Origin: Taenia hydatigena
Lineage: Eukaryota > Platyhelminthes > Cestoda > Cyclophyllidea > Taeniidae
Assembly: GCA_036345935.2 (NCBI GenBank)
Contig: JADWOT020000006.1
Location: 14,110,519-14,174,518, forward strand
Direction of reading: 5' to 3'
Length of the DNA: 64,000 nt
The notes below the pieces were generated by a model. The model worked only from the letters and a program-made list of their open reading frames with translations, did not search any database and was not told where the DNA came from. Positions 24,901-37,114 of the stretch are shown in pieces. How positions within the stretch are numbered: the first letter of the stretch is position 1; each line of letters begins with the position of its first letter. Made by a program: the position numbers and the translations under genes.

Positions 24901-27900
24901 CATTTCCCTGAAGTGGACTTCTGCCACCCATCTTTGAGATGAGCTTTAAGGCAGATAAGGTGGGATAGGAAATTTTTTGACGCGTTAAACGATTTGACAA
25001 GGTCGCGGCCTAGGGCTGATTGTAGCATGGACAGAAATTTCTCTGGCGTCGTACGAAGTCTGTATTCCGCTGTATCTCTTAGAATACAACTTTCTAAATA
25101 CCAAAAGTTTTTAAGAATCACTTTAGTTGAAATATCAAGTTTTATTTGCAAGTGAACATTTTTGTTTCTCGTAATATGACTTGCCTGGTCAGAACAGGTT
25201 CTCTTATGGCATTAACACTTGTGGCCAGAATCGATAAGATTCTACGCAATTGTGCAGGTTTTGCGCCCCACAAGGCACTCAACTACTGGTTACAACACCC
25301 AATAGTCATGCTACGAAGGTTTCTTTTATGAATGTTTATAAGCATAGCTCTTGTTTACAGCGGCTATTTTTGGCTTAAGGTATTATAAAACTTTTTAAAC
25401 ACTTTAATCAGTGAAAAACATTTTTTTTGTGCTGATGACGAATAGCAAAGGCAAGTCACCTAAAATATCAGCTTTCCTATTCATTGCGCCCAAACGAGGC
25501 CGAATAAAGTTGCTCTTAAGTACTTGCAATATATCAGTTATTGGGACCACAAATACAATTAGTTTTAGTTTTTTTTTCTTCTGACATTTATACACTCTTT
25601 CTATAAACACGACAGTTTCAAAAATTACGATGACCTGCGCGATTTTCTAATTAGGTCATGATATTCCTCATCGACTACGTTCTCCCCGAGTCCTACTTTG
25701 CAAGAAATCTTCAGGCTCTTTCTGTGGACGTTGCGGTTTTTAGGGATCTACTAGCACTTCGTCAGCCCATGGTGGCATCGCATCTGCAGAAATTGCAGCG
25801 AGATGCTGGTATGTTTATTTCTTTCCCCTCTTGATGATGACACCATGATGAATATGAAAAATGCCATAAAAGTGTTAACGGGTTGGAGTGTTTTCGTGTT
25901 TCAGCTTCGAGCTTTGTAAGACAATTCATTTGAATAACTTGGTCTTTGTCATGACTGTGTCAAACTGAAGTGTAGGTGGTTGCACTTCAGGTCTCTCTCT
26001 CTAATATATATTTGCATTGAGATAGGGCTTCCGATCGTCAAGAGGGAGTCCATAGAATATTCTAAAGCAGTACTATACATGTTTAATTATTGTAACCTTG
26101 GAAGAAATTACAAAGTTCCACAAATTTACTTAGAAAGGAGTTTGAAAGAATTTCATAGACCTCGTTGAGCACAGATGCTAACACAAATCTGCCCAAGAGG
26201 AAGCAGGTTGCTTCACATCTTGCTGAAATGCTGTCTCTCCTCAATTTAGCCAGCCGATCAATTATGTAGACTCATGAGCACACTCATTAATCCTTTCGAG
26301 TCATTTCAATCACCTTTGTGCTCTATTTCAAACTACCCCATGATGGCTGCATTCATGCGCGGAGCATGATTATGCATTGTGATGTCAAATGCTTCATGCA
26401 AACAAACCCTATCCATCAATCGCACTTGTCATTGACGCTCAATCACTTACTTTAAATCAAAAATGCAAAAAAAACTACATCTTGAAAAGAAGTGAGCATT
26501 TTTAAAATCAAACCTAAGCATGCGTCGTCGTGTAGAGGTGAAAATCTAATGTGTTCCAGAGTGTTTTCCCTCCGTTATTTGAGGTATTCAGTAAACAATA
26601 TTTTGTTGTCTGATCCTTAAAATGGTTGTTAAAAGTTACCAAATTTAGTGCTTGATCTTCAGAAAATTTGTCCTATATATCGTACAAATCTGATTGTTGA
26701 AATAGTTTCTTACCACCATTTTGTTTCATGTTTACTTCCAAATTAAGAAACATTTCCTCTTTAGATATAGGCGATTTTTAATGTCAACCCTTATTTTCGC
26801 AGCGCCTTCCGCATTTAGTATTATCGGTCATGTGATGTCACGGACTCCTTGGCGCTGACTCAAGGCATTAGCTTTTAACGAATACCTCAACAATCACGTA
26901 ATTGTGTTGCACACCTCTATGAACTATTTTAGCAATTGAAGCCCTTAATTTCACCTCCACCTCCACCACCACCACTCGATCGGCATTTGAACCGCCGTTG
27001 ACGGATCTCTTCGCGATTCAATGGTTCGTAACCCTCTTCTCCACTTGCCTTCCAATGTGCACAGTCCTGAGAATTTGGGACGCCATCCTGCTAGAGGGCT
27101 CTGAGGTGGTACTTAGAGCAGGACTTGTTGTTATGACGATTCTCGCGCAGTGAGTCTTTCATCCAATAATCGCTTTTTTCTAGTTTGGTTGTAGTTTCTC
27201 ATCCTTCTTAATCTGTTTGTTTTTCTGCAGAAAGATGCCTTTTTTAATTATGTGGTTATCCAGCTGGGCGAAAAAGTGGAACTAATTTCAGTTACTATCC
27301 AACATAATTTACCTATCATTTTTGTTTTGTTTATACATAGTGCGCTATGTTTTGTCGAACATCATGGGGATTCATTTCAGGCGAGATGCTGATGGCACTT
27401 ATAAAATAACTCATTCACTTTTATTCTGGTCTCTAATATGCGATTTTGGGCTTATACAGTTACAAGTTAATGCAAGAGGACAAATAATTGAGAGGAAATT
27501 TCGGTAAGGGGTTGTAGAAAGTGTGAATTAACCAACCAACTACTAAAAGTGCCATCTTGACCTGTTTGCTACGTGGACTTCTTTATGGAGTGAAATATCA
27601 TACTGTTCAGATGTAATGGGTGTTGGCAGAAAATAAGCCGCAGTCTTGACATTCCTGTTTAGGGACCTGATGAAGTTGCCATCGGCTGACAAATTCTACT
27701 CTAGCATGACTCAGTGGATGGAAGAGATCGCCGCGGGTGCTGGTCGGCCAGGCTTGAAGACGGTGGAGTTTATTTCCCTTATGTACGACATTGCACCATT
27801 GCCTTGGCCGCGCCTTGATGACCTGCGGAAGCACTACGCCGCAGCGGCAGACGGTAGGAGAGAGGAAGTGCCGACCGCTCCCTATGGCGATGGCTACGAC

Positions 27901-30900
27901 GAGGAGGCAACGAGGACTAAGTCCAAGTGGTGGCACATCAAACCCAAGCAGGTCGCTGAGGGGTCCGCAAAGTCACCACCGAGAGCGAGTATCCAGTTTG
28001 CAATAATGCGAGTCCTACCTCCACCTTAACATAGTTGTTTCCTGCTCATTGCCAAAAAACTAGTAGAAATGATGATAGTTGTAGCCTTAACTAAAAACTT
28101 AGTTCGTTTCACAAGATTTTTTCATTAGAAGTACATCCAACTCTGCTTCCAACTGCCAGATGATTCCGTTATTTGGCCTCGTGAGATTGGTTATTGATTT
28201 AATCCACACCACGAAGGTGTGGATTATAAAAAAGGTTCGATAGAGAAGGATGACTTTGACAAACTAAGCCTTACAAAAATCGCTCTCACTTATCAACACT
28301 TAGTCCTTTTGCAGAGTAGCAAGTAATTTGTATCTGTGGAATTGAAGAACTAAAAATAGACAAGTGAGCACAGCTTCCTGGTCTTCTCTAATCGTCTGGT
28401 GCTCCCCGGATCGACTGTCTTATTTTCATCTACCACTGGAATGCCCACTTTGGGGCGTTTCCATTTGATCTGCAAAATATAAACCTTAAGTACACAATCA
28501 TTTTGAGAGCCTGGGGTTCTTTGTTCTCTATCTGAGTCTACTCCTCTACAGAATTTGCGACAGGTGTTTACAACTTACACATCTATTTCATTCCTATGGG
28601 CAAACCGCTATATTTTATCTTAGAATTATTTATCTCAAGATCATATCACCAACATTTCTTTTTCGGCTGATAGAGCTAAAGAAAAGTCTAGCAAGGTAGT
28701 GAATGGAATCGCTACTCTTATTTGAATTATTTCCATAATTCCTATTGCTGCTTATAGACATCAAGGCAACGAGGGACTGGATGCCGTGCAAGGTGAGTGT
28801 ATGCGTGCAACTGTCTTGATTCATGTGAACTATCGCGTGTCAGAGCTGTCAGGCTATGGGGACGTTTTAGGTACGGACCCCGCAGTCTCACACCAGCCAC
28901 AAACGTCGCCTTTGACGTCGCAGCAGAACTTCAACCCGCTCCAAAACTCAGATGAGTCCTTCGCATTGGAAATAAGTAAAAACTGTGCTGACAAGGTGGG
29001 TTCTGTGCCGCATCCCTCCACATTGTGATCATTTAAAGTCCAACGGTATTTCGGCTGCATGAATGATAATCCTAAATGAGACTGGAAAAGGTATAAAATT
29101 TTTATGCACAGTCTAATCACTCATGCGAACTGGGAACGCTTTGCACTGCATTAGTGTGAGTAATTTCAAGTGCTGATTTACTGCTAATAGCCAATGGGGG
29201 GTCGGGATTGAAGTGATACTAGGTGAAGATGGCACAATTTTGTTTGTGTGTGTGTGCGAGTGTAATTCGACGTCTCGCTCGTGGCAAGAGCACCAATGCT
29301 CCTTGAGCATTGATTCGACATCCAGATTTTTCGCACACAAACACACACACACGCACACACCTCAACAGCATACGCGTTGTGCATACCTTTCCTGGGATGC
29401 AGTCATGAAATGACAAATTTCCCACATCATCTCTTGACCTCTACCGTTACCATTTTGGCTTGGCAAGTGTATCTTTTACTTTCTCTCATTTTCCTTCATA
29501 ATCGCATAACACCTTCTCCTTGATTTCTTACAAGTGTTTTATAAAATGTCACCTTATAAGTACAAATTTGCGCTTACAGTATAATGTGACAATTTGCATG
29601 GCTAGACTGCAGGTTTACCTTCAGCCAAGTAGTTGTTCCTTTACTCAATATTAAATTCAAACTTTTTAAACCAAACCAGAAGTCACTATAAACTTTGCTT
29701 AGACACCCTTCATTCCAGTATAATTAGTAGCCTAATTGAATCACTGCCTAGTCTTTGCTTGTGCGTCTTATCTGTTGGCTTCCTGTTAAATAATACTAAT
29801 AGGAAACTTTTCGCGTTTTCCATTTACCAATTTCATGAACACTTCGACAATCGACAAAATGAGTATAGAAATGAATGACTTGGTGATCTAGACAGTAATG
29901 GGTTTCAGATCCATGAAGCACTTCCCTTTTTTCTTCTTTGAAAAATTTCGATTGCGACGTCATATCGAAACTAAAAAGCCTCTCGTCATGCATGAAGACC
30001 AGAGAAGACAAAGAATGGACGTGAACTATGCCGCATACTTGCTCGGGGACGAAGCATTAACTACACAAATTATTGGCCATCCCATTCAGGTCGAGAATCA
30101 AAGTTACGCAGATTCGGTTAGTAACAAATCTGCTCATTCAGAGGAGGTATTAAGCCATGGTACTACTGCGATCGAACCCCTTTCATTTAGCTGCAAGTCG
30201 CCCACCTTCAGCTTCAGCAGCAGCAGCAGCAGCTCGCATCCCCCCTGGCCATGGACAATCGATACCACACCTCTCCTGATCCCATAGAGGGAAAAGTGCT
30301 ACGACGCACCTCTTTCCAATTCGATGACAGCTTTCTCCAGACCATCAACGAATGGCAACGGCGCAACGCAGCCGCTCTTGATAGCACAGGTTCTGAAGAC
30401 ACTGACTCAGACACATCCGACGCCTCCGATCTTCCCTCCCCTCCGGTCTTCTCTTCTGAGGCCTCTCCGGTACCCAGGCTGCGACGAACCCTCCTCTCCA
30501 TTGTTGCGCAAAAGAGGACAGCTGAGCTTGCTTCTCCCGAAACCGTCAGTAGACTTCTTTACGTTGATGCACTCTTCAAGCACTTTTTATCTTGCTTTCG
30601 ATCACCTATTTCACTGAAACGCAATTGGAGATTGTAGGTCTTAATGCATAATCAATAATGGGTCATTTACTTTGGCTCTCGTTAACACAAATCCGAATTT
30701 GACGAAATATTTACAACATAAACCAACAAAGGAAGCCTCCCTTTAAAATCACTTCCTTTTATTGTTTTTAAGTCTTCATTGAAATCTGTCGTTTCGACCA
30801 CTATGAAGATTAACATAGGTTAACGACTCTTCGCCAAAAGGCTGGTTCATCTAGTTGAGGATGGGTGGTATCTTTTGATAGTTGTTGTCATTGACTAAGC

Positions 30901-31432
30901 TCTTTGGTTTCGACGTGATTATTGTCCAATAAGGTAATGGTTTTGCGTTAAAGAGCACTACATCTTGTTCGTAGTAGAATAAACCACTATTGCAGGACTT
31001 ACAATAGGGAGACGAACAATTTTCACAATTTACTGGTCTATTTTTAATCTTTAAATCACTTTTTAGTCATTCAAGACATGGACAGGCTTGAAGGTTGATT
31101 TTTCAGATTTATCATTTCAGAGTGATACGAAACCCTCAACCCATTTACTCCCGCCAACACTGAGCAGATCCTCGGTTTTGGCCAAAACCATAATGCGTGA
31201 TCGTGCCAGACCGAAGGAAAGTTTCGCTGTGATTCGTGGAGCCATAAAGGCCGTACAAAGGAGCGGTGCCTCGCCAGCTCTGCAATCACCCTCACCGATG
31301 TCGATGTTGTCACATAAGGCGCAAACGCCAGTGTTGACGCAAGTGGAGAGGTCGCCAGCTCCACCATGGGCCGCAGCTATGGCCGCCATTGGCGTTGCTC
31401 CGCGTCCATTCGACCGGCGCAATGCCCTCTGA
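21930..31432 (+). CDS. TBC1D30: TBC1D30-type Rab GTPase-activating protein
   Basis: Exons as read: 21930-22209, 24253-24692, 25655-25808, 26933-27149, 27663 to about 27988, 28758-28792, 28844-28995, about 29979-30116, 30191-30544 and 31121-31432. Phases agree except between the fifth and sixth exons, where an edge is wrong or a small exon is missed. The TBC domain begins near FRQWREAMRALARLP (human has a similar FQQWYDALKAVARL). It carries the catalytic arginine finger (IEKDLHRTG) and glutamine finger (GYCQGFN). VLPESYFARNLQALSVD and FEPPLTDLFAIQWF continue the TBC1D30 signature, and YDIAPLPWPRLDDLRKHY closes the domain. Both catalytic fingers are intact, so GAP activity is expected. Human TBC1D30 acts on Rab8 and has been linked to cilia. 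Downstream exons encode an acidic/Ser-rich and poly-Gln tail of unknown role. The first ATG in the open frame was chosen as start. Confidence 0.85.
29243..29347. repeat. Inverted GT/CA repeats around a small perfect stem
   Basis: Inside a TBC1D30 intron, a GT run at about 29243-29259 is complementary to a CA run at about 29331-29347, matching through TCGCACACA. Midway, CAATGCT and AGCATTG form a 7-bp stem with a 5-nt loop (29294-29312). Confidence 0.5.
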
Positions 31433-31549
31433 TTACTTCATGTACAAATTCCAGCTCCTTTCGTCTCGTTCCACCCCCTTTCCATCTCAAAAATAGCCAG
31501 CGGTCGACTATAGCCTATTCACTTCTCTCTGTCATCCCTTTTCACTTTA

Positions 31550-31555
31550 AATAAA
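31550..31555 (+). terminator. AATAAA poly(A) signal of TBC1D30
   Basis: A canonical AATAAA lies 118 bases after the TBC1D30 stop codon. It is the only well-placed poly(A) hexamer in this interval. Confidence 0.65.
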
Positions 31556-32347
31556 GTGTATGTGATCCTTGCACGCTAGTGCTTTAGGGCCGCTGGGGGT
31601 TCAGATTTTTGGGCTGATGATATCTTCCACTACCATACATTTCAGTCCTAAACTTAGTGCGATTGTAATGGGAAACACGTGTGTTCCAAGTGAATTTCCC
31701 TTCAGCATGGAGTGTGCATGCCCATGCAATCGTTAAAGGTACTCTTTGAAAAGTTGTTTGGAGTTTCCTTGCGCAATTTGCACAACGCATTCCTTCCCAA
31801 ATTGGTTTGCATCTCGATTTTTTGCACATACATGCATTGAGAGCGACTAATTTGAGCGCACGAAATAGTTTCACCAACTTAATTGATCATTTGGGGCAGC
31901 CTCTTCGTAATGCAAAACACTATTGTGAACAAATTATTGGATCGTACCATTCTCCCCACTGATGATTCATTCCATGTGCATCCGCAGAGGCGGTTTTCGC
32001 CTTAGTGTTAACTTAACGTGTTGAAGCCTATATTTTGTTAAGATCAGAACGGCTCGCCGATGGACTAGGTTAAAATAACTTAAGCAGCAAATAAATGATG
32101 AAGGTATGCCATTATTTTGAGCCATCTTACTGGGTATAAGCATGCCAGTTAGAGTATCCCCAACAAAGTCTTTTTGAATTTCAGCCCAAGAAGCAAAAAA
32201 GGAAGTTACTTTCAGGAATTGGAATGATTTGTTGGAAATTTCATCGTGGATGCACTCTCACACACGCATACGCACCAACGCCGGCTTGCACTACAAAACT
32301 TGCGGTTGGTCTACCTCTGCCTGACCCTCCCGACTCCTCCGTTGTTG
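31556..32347. other. Non-coding spacer between convergent genes
   Basis: Separates TBC1D30 (+) from the CNOT1-like gene (-). It holds short frames only. A minus-strand poly(A) hexamer for the CNOT1-like gene is not evident. Confidence 0.4.
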
Positions 32348-33022
32348 TTATTTTATCCGCCTTAAATAGAAGGCTGTGGTGATTTCACTCATGTCGCGCT
32401 CCAGGTAGCTGAAGAGAAGTTCCACCTCGAACTGAATGGGAAGTTTGTCAGTGATATTGTGCAGTTCTTTGGCCACCTCCAGAATTTCTTGCACCCACGG
32501 GTCCAGCTGGCGGAAGGAACCGCTATGCTTGATGTTCTTCAGCAGCTCGCAGATGAATGGAACTATATAATCTAAAGATTCGGGTCGGTTCTTGTAGGCC
32601 ACGTAGATAAGCGACTTGAGGTCAACTCCAAGCTTTATGCCCTTGGCTAATGTAAGGCGGCCAAGAAAAGCCCCAAAATTTTTCAGTGATCTCCCGTTAT
32701 TCGAGTTTAGCTGGCCAGGTCGTAGCAGAAAGTCGATCTCACGTGTAAGTAAATCAAGAATAAGTGGACGAAAATTATTCTGACGGTTTGTTGCAAGCAA
32801 AACGAATTCGGTATACATATCGACCAGGTTCGACTCAGTTGCAACTCTGCTTATAATGAATTCGGCCAACCAGCGATTGAAGTGTAGAGGCAGTTGGGAC
32901 ATGAGCTCATTTGTTTGGTTTTTCAGGTTGCGTTCGGTGAGATTGTTTAGAATAAAGTAAATTTTTTTCGATAGGCGCTCTGGTGGTTGTGGGATACTTC
33001 GAAAAGCCGCTCGGGAACTCAT
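32348..33022 (-). CDS. CNOT1-like: Stand-alone CNOT1-like CAF1-binding (MIF4G-like) domain protein, intronless
   Basis: A single open frame of 224 residues begins with ATG at 33020-33022. An in-frame TGA lies five codons upstream, so the start is well defined. By eye the whole product follows the CAF1/CNOT7-binding MIF4G-like domain in the middle of CNOT1: KKIYFILNNLTE (human KISFIINNIS), WLAEFIISRVA (human WFAQYMVMKRA), SLKNFGAFLGRLTLAKG (human LLKNLGSWLGKLTIGRN), DLKSLIYVAY (human DPKSLIIEAY), DPWVQEILEVAKEL (human NPWTMGILGLLAEI) and FEVELLF (human FDIEVLF). CNOT1 is normally over 2000 residues and is the scaffold of the CCR4-NOT deadenylase. This gene contains nothing outside one domain. 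The absence of introns suggests an origin by retroposition. It may bind CAF1 and compete with or supplement CNOT1, which is inference. A coding pseudogene is unlikely because the full domain is open. Confidence 0.8.
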   Translation of the reverse strand: MSSRAAFRSIPQPPERLSKKIYFILNNLTERNLKNQTNELMSQLPLHFNRWLAEFIISRVATESNLVDMYTEFVLLATNRQNNFRPLILDLLTREIDFLLRPGQLNSNNGRSLKNFGAFLGRLTLAKGIKLGVDLKSLIYVAYKNRPESLDYIVPFICELLKNIKHSGSFRQLDPWVQEILEVAKELHNITDKLPIQFEVELLFSYLERDMSEITTAFYLRRIK

Positions 33023-36000
33023 TGTGTCCTCTCCTCAAGATCAAAGTGTTTTTAACACGGCGGAACCGAGACTACTCCGCCCCTGAAGACGACAAATTAA
33101 GCGCTTAACGCGGGTTGTCTGTGAAGATTTCAAACAAATCGATCGCGTTGTTGAAGTGAGGCAGACAAAATCGATTCAATTAGGTGATCTGATTAGCCCC
33201 TGGACGTCACTACCGTGTAGTGGCGCTGTTTGGCTGCAGGGTCCACCACTCAACCAGCTTCGAGGTAGAGCTGTCGCCTGACGTCCACTTAGTATTCTGA
33301 AATGTAGGCTCGGCAGAGAACCCGCCTCATCTATCAAATCTAAACAAACAAATAAACAGTACCCCGGGCAATCAGAGGAAAATTGTACGTTCTATGGTTC
33401 ATGCTCATTTAGCAAAAAGAGGCTCTTCTCAATGCTACATAAATAAAAGTACTGCCTTTTGCGAAAAACCAACTAGATTTGCCATTTGAGATTCAGCTAT
33501 AGCTATCTTAAAGTGTCTACTTTTGCTAGCTTTTTATGTTCGAATGGAAAGCGGCAAGTAAAAATGCAAAAACGCCACATTAGCTGCTGTCAGACTGCAG
33601 AGGACTTGGCGATCCGTACACTTATCGTAGAACCTGTAATAAAACAGTTACTGGTATTAAAATAGTATGAAAACCATGATTAATGATAAGGCTATTTAAT
33701 GTTTACACTTTTGAACTGAAATTACTTAGCTCACCTAACTCACTTAACACCTCGTGTACGTTAAAGACGGGTGAAATTGCAAGTTATGGGCAAATTGAAA
33801 TTCTTGCTAGGGCTATATAGGCTTGTATTCTCATCCAAATAATTTTAACGCCCAATATTGACTATCTTCTAGCAATTTGGACGTCGTCTACTAAGAAACC
33901 AGCTAATGATATATTCTACCAAAAGACTAAATAGTTATCCAATTTTGTCGCCTTTGAGCTCAAGTCCCTTATCACACCCCCAACGAAATGGTGGTTAAAA
34001 TTTCCCGGAACAGAGTTGGATCGTCGCAGTCACTCGTACTGTATTTACAATGCAGCCTGATTCTCGTTGAGCTTGCGCCTATAATTTGGACTTCCAAGCG
34101 CTCAGGTACCACCTTGATTTGTCCTAGCTTAGTCTAGGTCGGTTGACATGGCGCTTGTTATTTTTTCATTATTCTTATGCTAAAGCAGATACCATTTTAC
34201 GGGTCTAAAAGTACAAGCCACCGCAACTCATACAATATTGTATTTCGAAGGAATGGCATATTTTTTAAACACTAACCTGCTTTAACAGTAAACCATCCCA
34301 ATCCTAACTGCTTCGAATGAGTGCTTTTCAGATTTTGATGTAAACAAATTAATTTCACCTAGTCCTATCCTTGCGTGCCCATTTGCACTACTGCAAATAC
34401 TCAGCATTCGGCTGCTTCTTGGGTCTGAGTTAATTAAAAATACTAATTACTTGTGTATCACAAAGAAAACCAACGTGTGGAAAGAAGGTACAGTCACTGA
34501 TGTGAGTTGGACCTGCTGATTTGTTTTTAGTTGGTAATTGCCAGTGATACGTTCTCCTATTCGTTCCTCCACCCATTAAAGCTATTCAAGGTGGGTTGAG
34601 TAGACCAGCAGCTGTTTGATCACAGCGATTACATCCGTAATCTAATCTGTATAGTACCTTAGGTCACCCACACTCTAGCATAAGAGTCCACTTTGCAGAG
34701 CTTTAAGCATGGTGAAACAAAATAACTAAAATAAGTGAAACTAAAGTAACTACTTTACGAATTGTAAATGACTTACACCAAGCTCAAAATGCAGGCAATA
34801 CCCCTAAGTAAAAGGCATAAATGTGGTCATTAGGACGGAAGCGAGAAAGGTTGACAGAAAGGGCGAATTTGCTCGCCTAAACAATTAGTAGTTCGACGAG
34901 CAAACGCATTTGTGCGGGAGGAGCCCATTCACCAGATGATTTGTTGTAATGTATGGAAGATTCTTGTTCGTAAGTAAAAGTACGCAATGGATCCTTGTCC
35001 CAGTATTGGAAGGATTTTGTGCAATGAAAAACCTTTTACAGCGATGTGTTGAGAGCACAGGCTCTAGGATTGCACATTATGATCTTGTTCCACTTCTTCT
35101 TCGTTCATTCTGAGAGATTTGTCTAAGTTTTGATGATTTCGGTCACTATGATTAATTATGTAACTTCATTAACGAAATAGGCTTCCGTCAGCACTGTCAC
35201 ATTTACCAACTCAGATCTACTGAATATGATTTTGTTTTGTGCATTTACGCGCAATCAAACTTCATGTTTCATGTCACACCTTCTTTTTACTTAGCGTCAG
35301 TTGGTACCTCATTCCATGTAGTAAAAATCAGGCAATTAACTAAATTGCCTGAATCTCATGAAATTCAGCTAAATCACGACACGTATCCATTTGGGCACAC
35401 CTTCCGTTTATTTGGTTTAAACATATCATAAAAATCCTTAGAGTGGTATCTTAGTCTTTTAATCTACTGTAATTACTCAAAAATGTAAGGTGTAGTCGAA
35501 AAGATATTAGAAAATTGCTCGCACACGTTTCGGTTTTTAGCGCAGCAAATCGGCGATAACGCATATAGGTACGATTTTAAGGCCATTAGATCTCGGTGAA
35601 CTCTCTTTAGCTGAAAAGGTATGTATTTTGGAAAAAAAGTTTAGTTCTTTGCTAATTTTAGTGCCGGCTGCATATGGGATAGCCCATCCTCTCTGGCACA
35701 CCGCACCTCTTCCTCCAACTGTAGTTTATATTAAAAACCACAAATCATTCCTCCAATTCACTCTACCTTAGCTTCATAAGTACGCGTACCAGGAAGAATG
35801 ACCTCCCCATGGGACCCTAGCACCAATTGTTTTGGAATACGCATTGAGAATAATTACCGATGAACTCCATGAACATGCCAACGCACATTCTGGCCTACCA
35901 TCATGAAGTAGAGTTAATTGCCAAGACTTTACAGTACTGTTGCATGTCAAAGATGCATAGAATCCAACATTAAGTAGTGAATAAGCCATCAGATTTAGTT

Positions 36001-36895
36001 TGAGGGGTTAGTAAATACCCTTAGTGGTGTTAATATGAAGTAATCTAATGCATTACCACATGCATCGATGTATAAAGTATTATTTAGTATGTAAATATAT
36101 ATGCATTCTATTTAATGTTTATGGTCAAATAATGATTAATTAGTTAGGCGGAATGTAAATTGTAAAAGAAAACCATTGACAGTTCACAAAATATTAGACT
36201 TCATTTGATAAAATCCCTTTATTTTATGACTCTTTACTCATATGCTCAATAATTTGGCATGTAACGCGGTGGAATAAGAGGCAGAAAGAGAATGCAACAT
36301 GCAGAAAATACAATGAGAAGGTGGGCAAGGATAAAGTATCTGAAGTTTTCGTGTCCTAGGAAACAAATTTAAAGGAATATGGAGGAGGGAAGGAAGGAAC
36401 TCGGTATCAAAGGATCGGGGTGCCTGTTGCCCCTCTCTGTTAAATAATTTGTGTAGGTCAGTGGAGAGGGGAGAGAAAACAAATGCATTTAATAAGTCAG
36501 AAGGGACCAGGAAGGGGGGAGGTGACATGCAGAAGATCAGAGTTTCAATAATTTTTGGGTACACTCCCTATGACAGCGGAAGGAAGCACAAGCCTCGCTC
36601 TGGATGTACATATACAAATTCACACAATACCTCAACAGACTAGATGGTGGCAAACGCGAAGTCGTCGCAACTTTTCAAAACTGGAAGAAAAGCGAGGTTA
36701 CGTGTGTGTGTGTGTGTATGTGTGTTGAAAGTGTTAACGTTCCTTGATAACATGCACCTCCGAAAGCCATAGTATTAGGGTCATTAGCACGTCACGAAAA
36801 GCAATGAGGTGGTTGTCCTTCTACGAAACGGAGTTTTGTGTTTGACGATTACTGGTGGGAAGAAAAGTGGTTTTGTCGTTACTACTATTGTTATT
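33023..36895. other. Non-coding stretch
   Basis: AT-rich, with no convincing exon on either strand. A GT microsatellite lies at about 36701-36723. A purine-rich tract with several G runs lies at about 36370-36530. Confidence 0.45.
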
Positions 36896-37114
36896 TCAGG
36901 TACGTTTGAGTGACTGGCGGAGTTGACAATGCTGGTTCGCTGCAGCAATGCTACCGACAGCAGCATCTGCAGGCCCTTCCAAGGTGAGGAGAGGGGGTAG
37001 GGAGCGAATTTACCCTTGCTGAGATCGTGCCAACTCGGCCATTCCGGACACTGGGCCCAAATGGTGCGGAGGGATTCGATCAGGCACGCAGTAGTCCAAA
37101 GACTGACACCAGTC
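36896..37114 (-). CDS. Candidate minus-strand terminal exons, possibly the 3' end of the Yorkie gene
   Basis: On the minus strand a strong acceptor (TTTTTGTGCTGTTGCAG) opens an exon at 37114 that runs to a donor GTAAAT (exon 37014-37114). A 47-nt pyrimidine-rich intron follows, then an acceptor at 36967 and a last exon stopping at 36896-36898 (TGA). Two frames stay open across the first exon: one gives SLDYCVPDRIPPHHLGPVSG, the other LIESLRTIWAQCPEWPSW. Only the second continues through the strong second acceptor. Neither phase directly fits the Yorkie exon ending at 46110, so an intermediate exon would be needed or this belongs to another gene. Confidence 0.3.
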
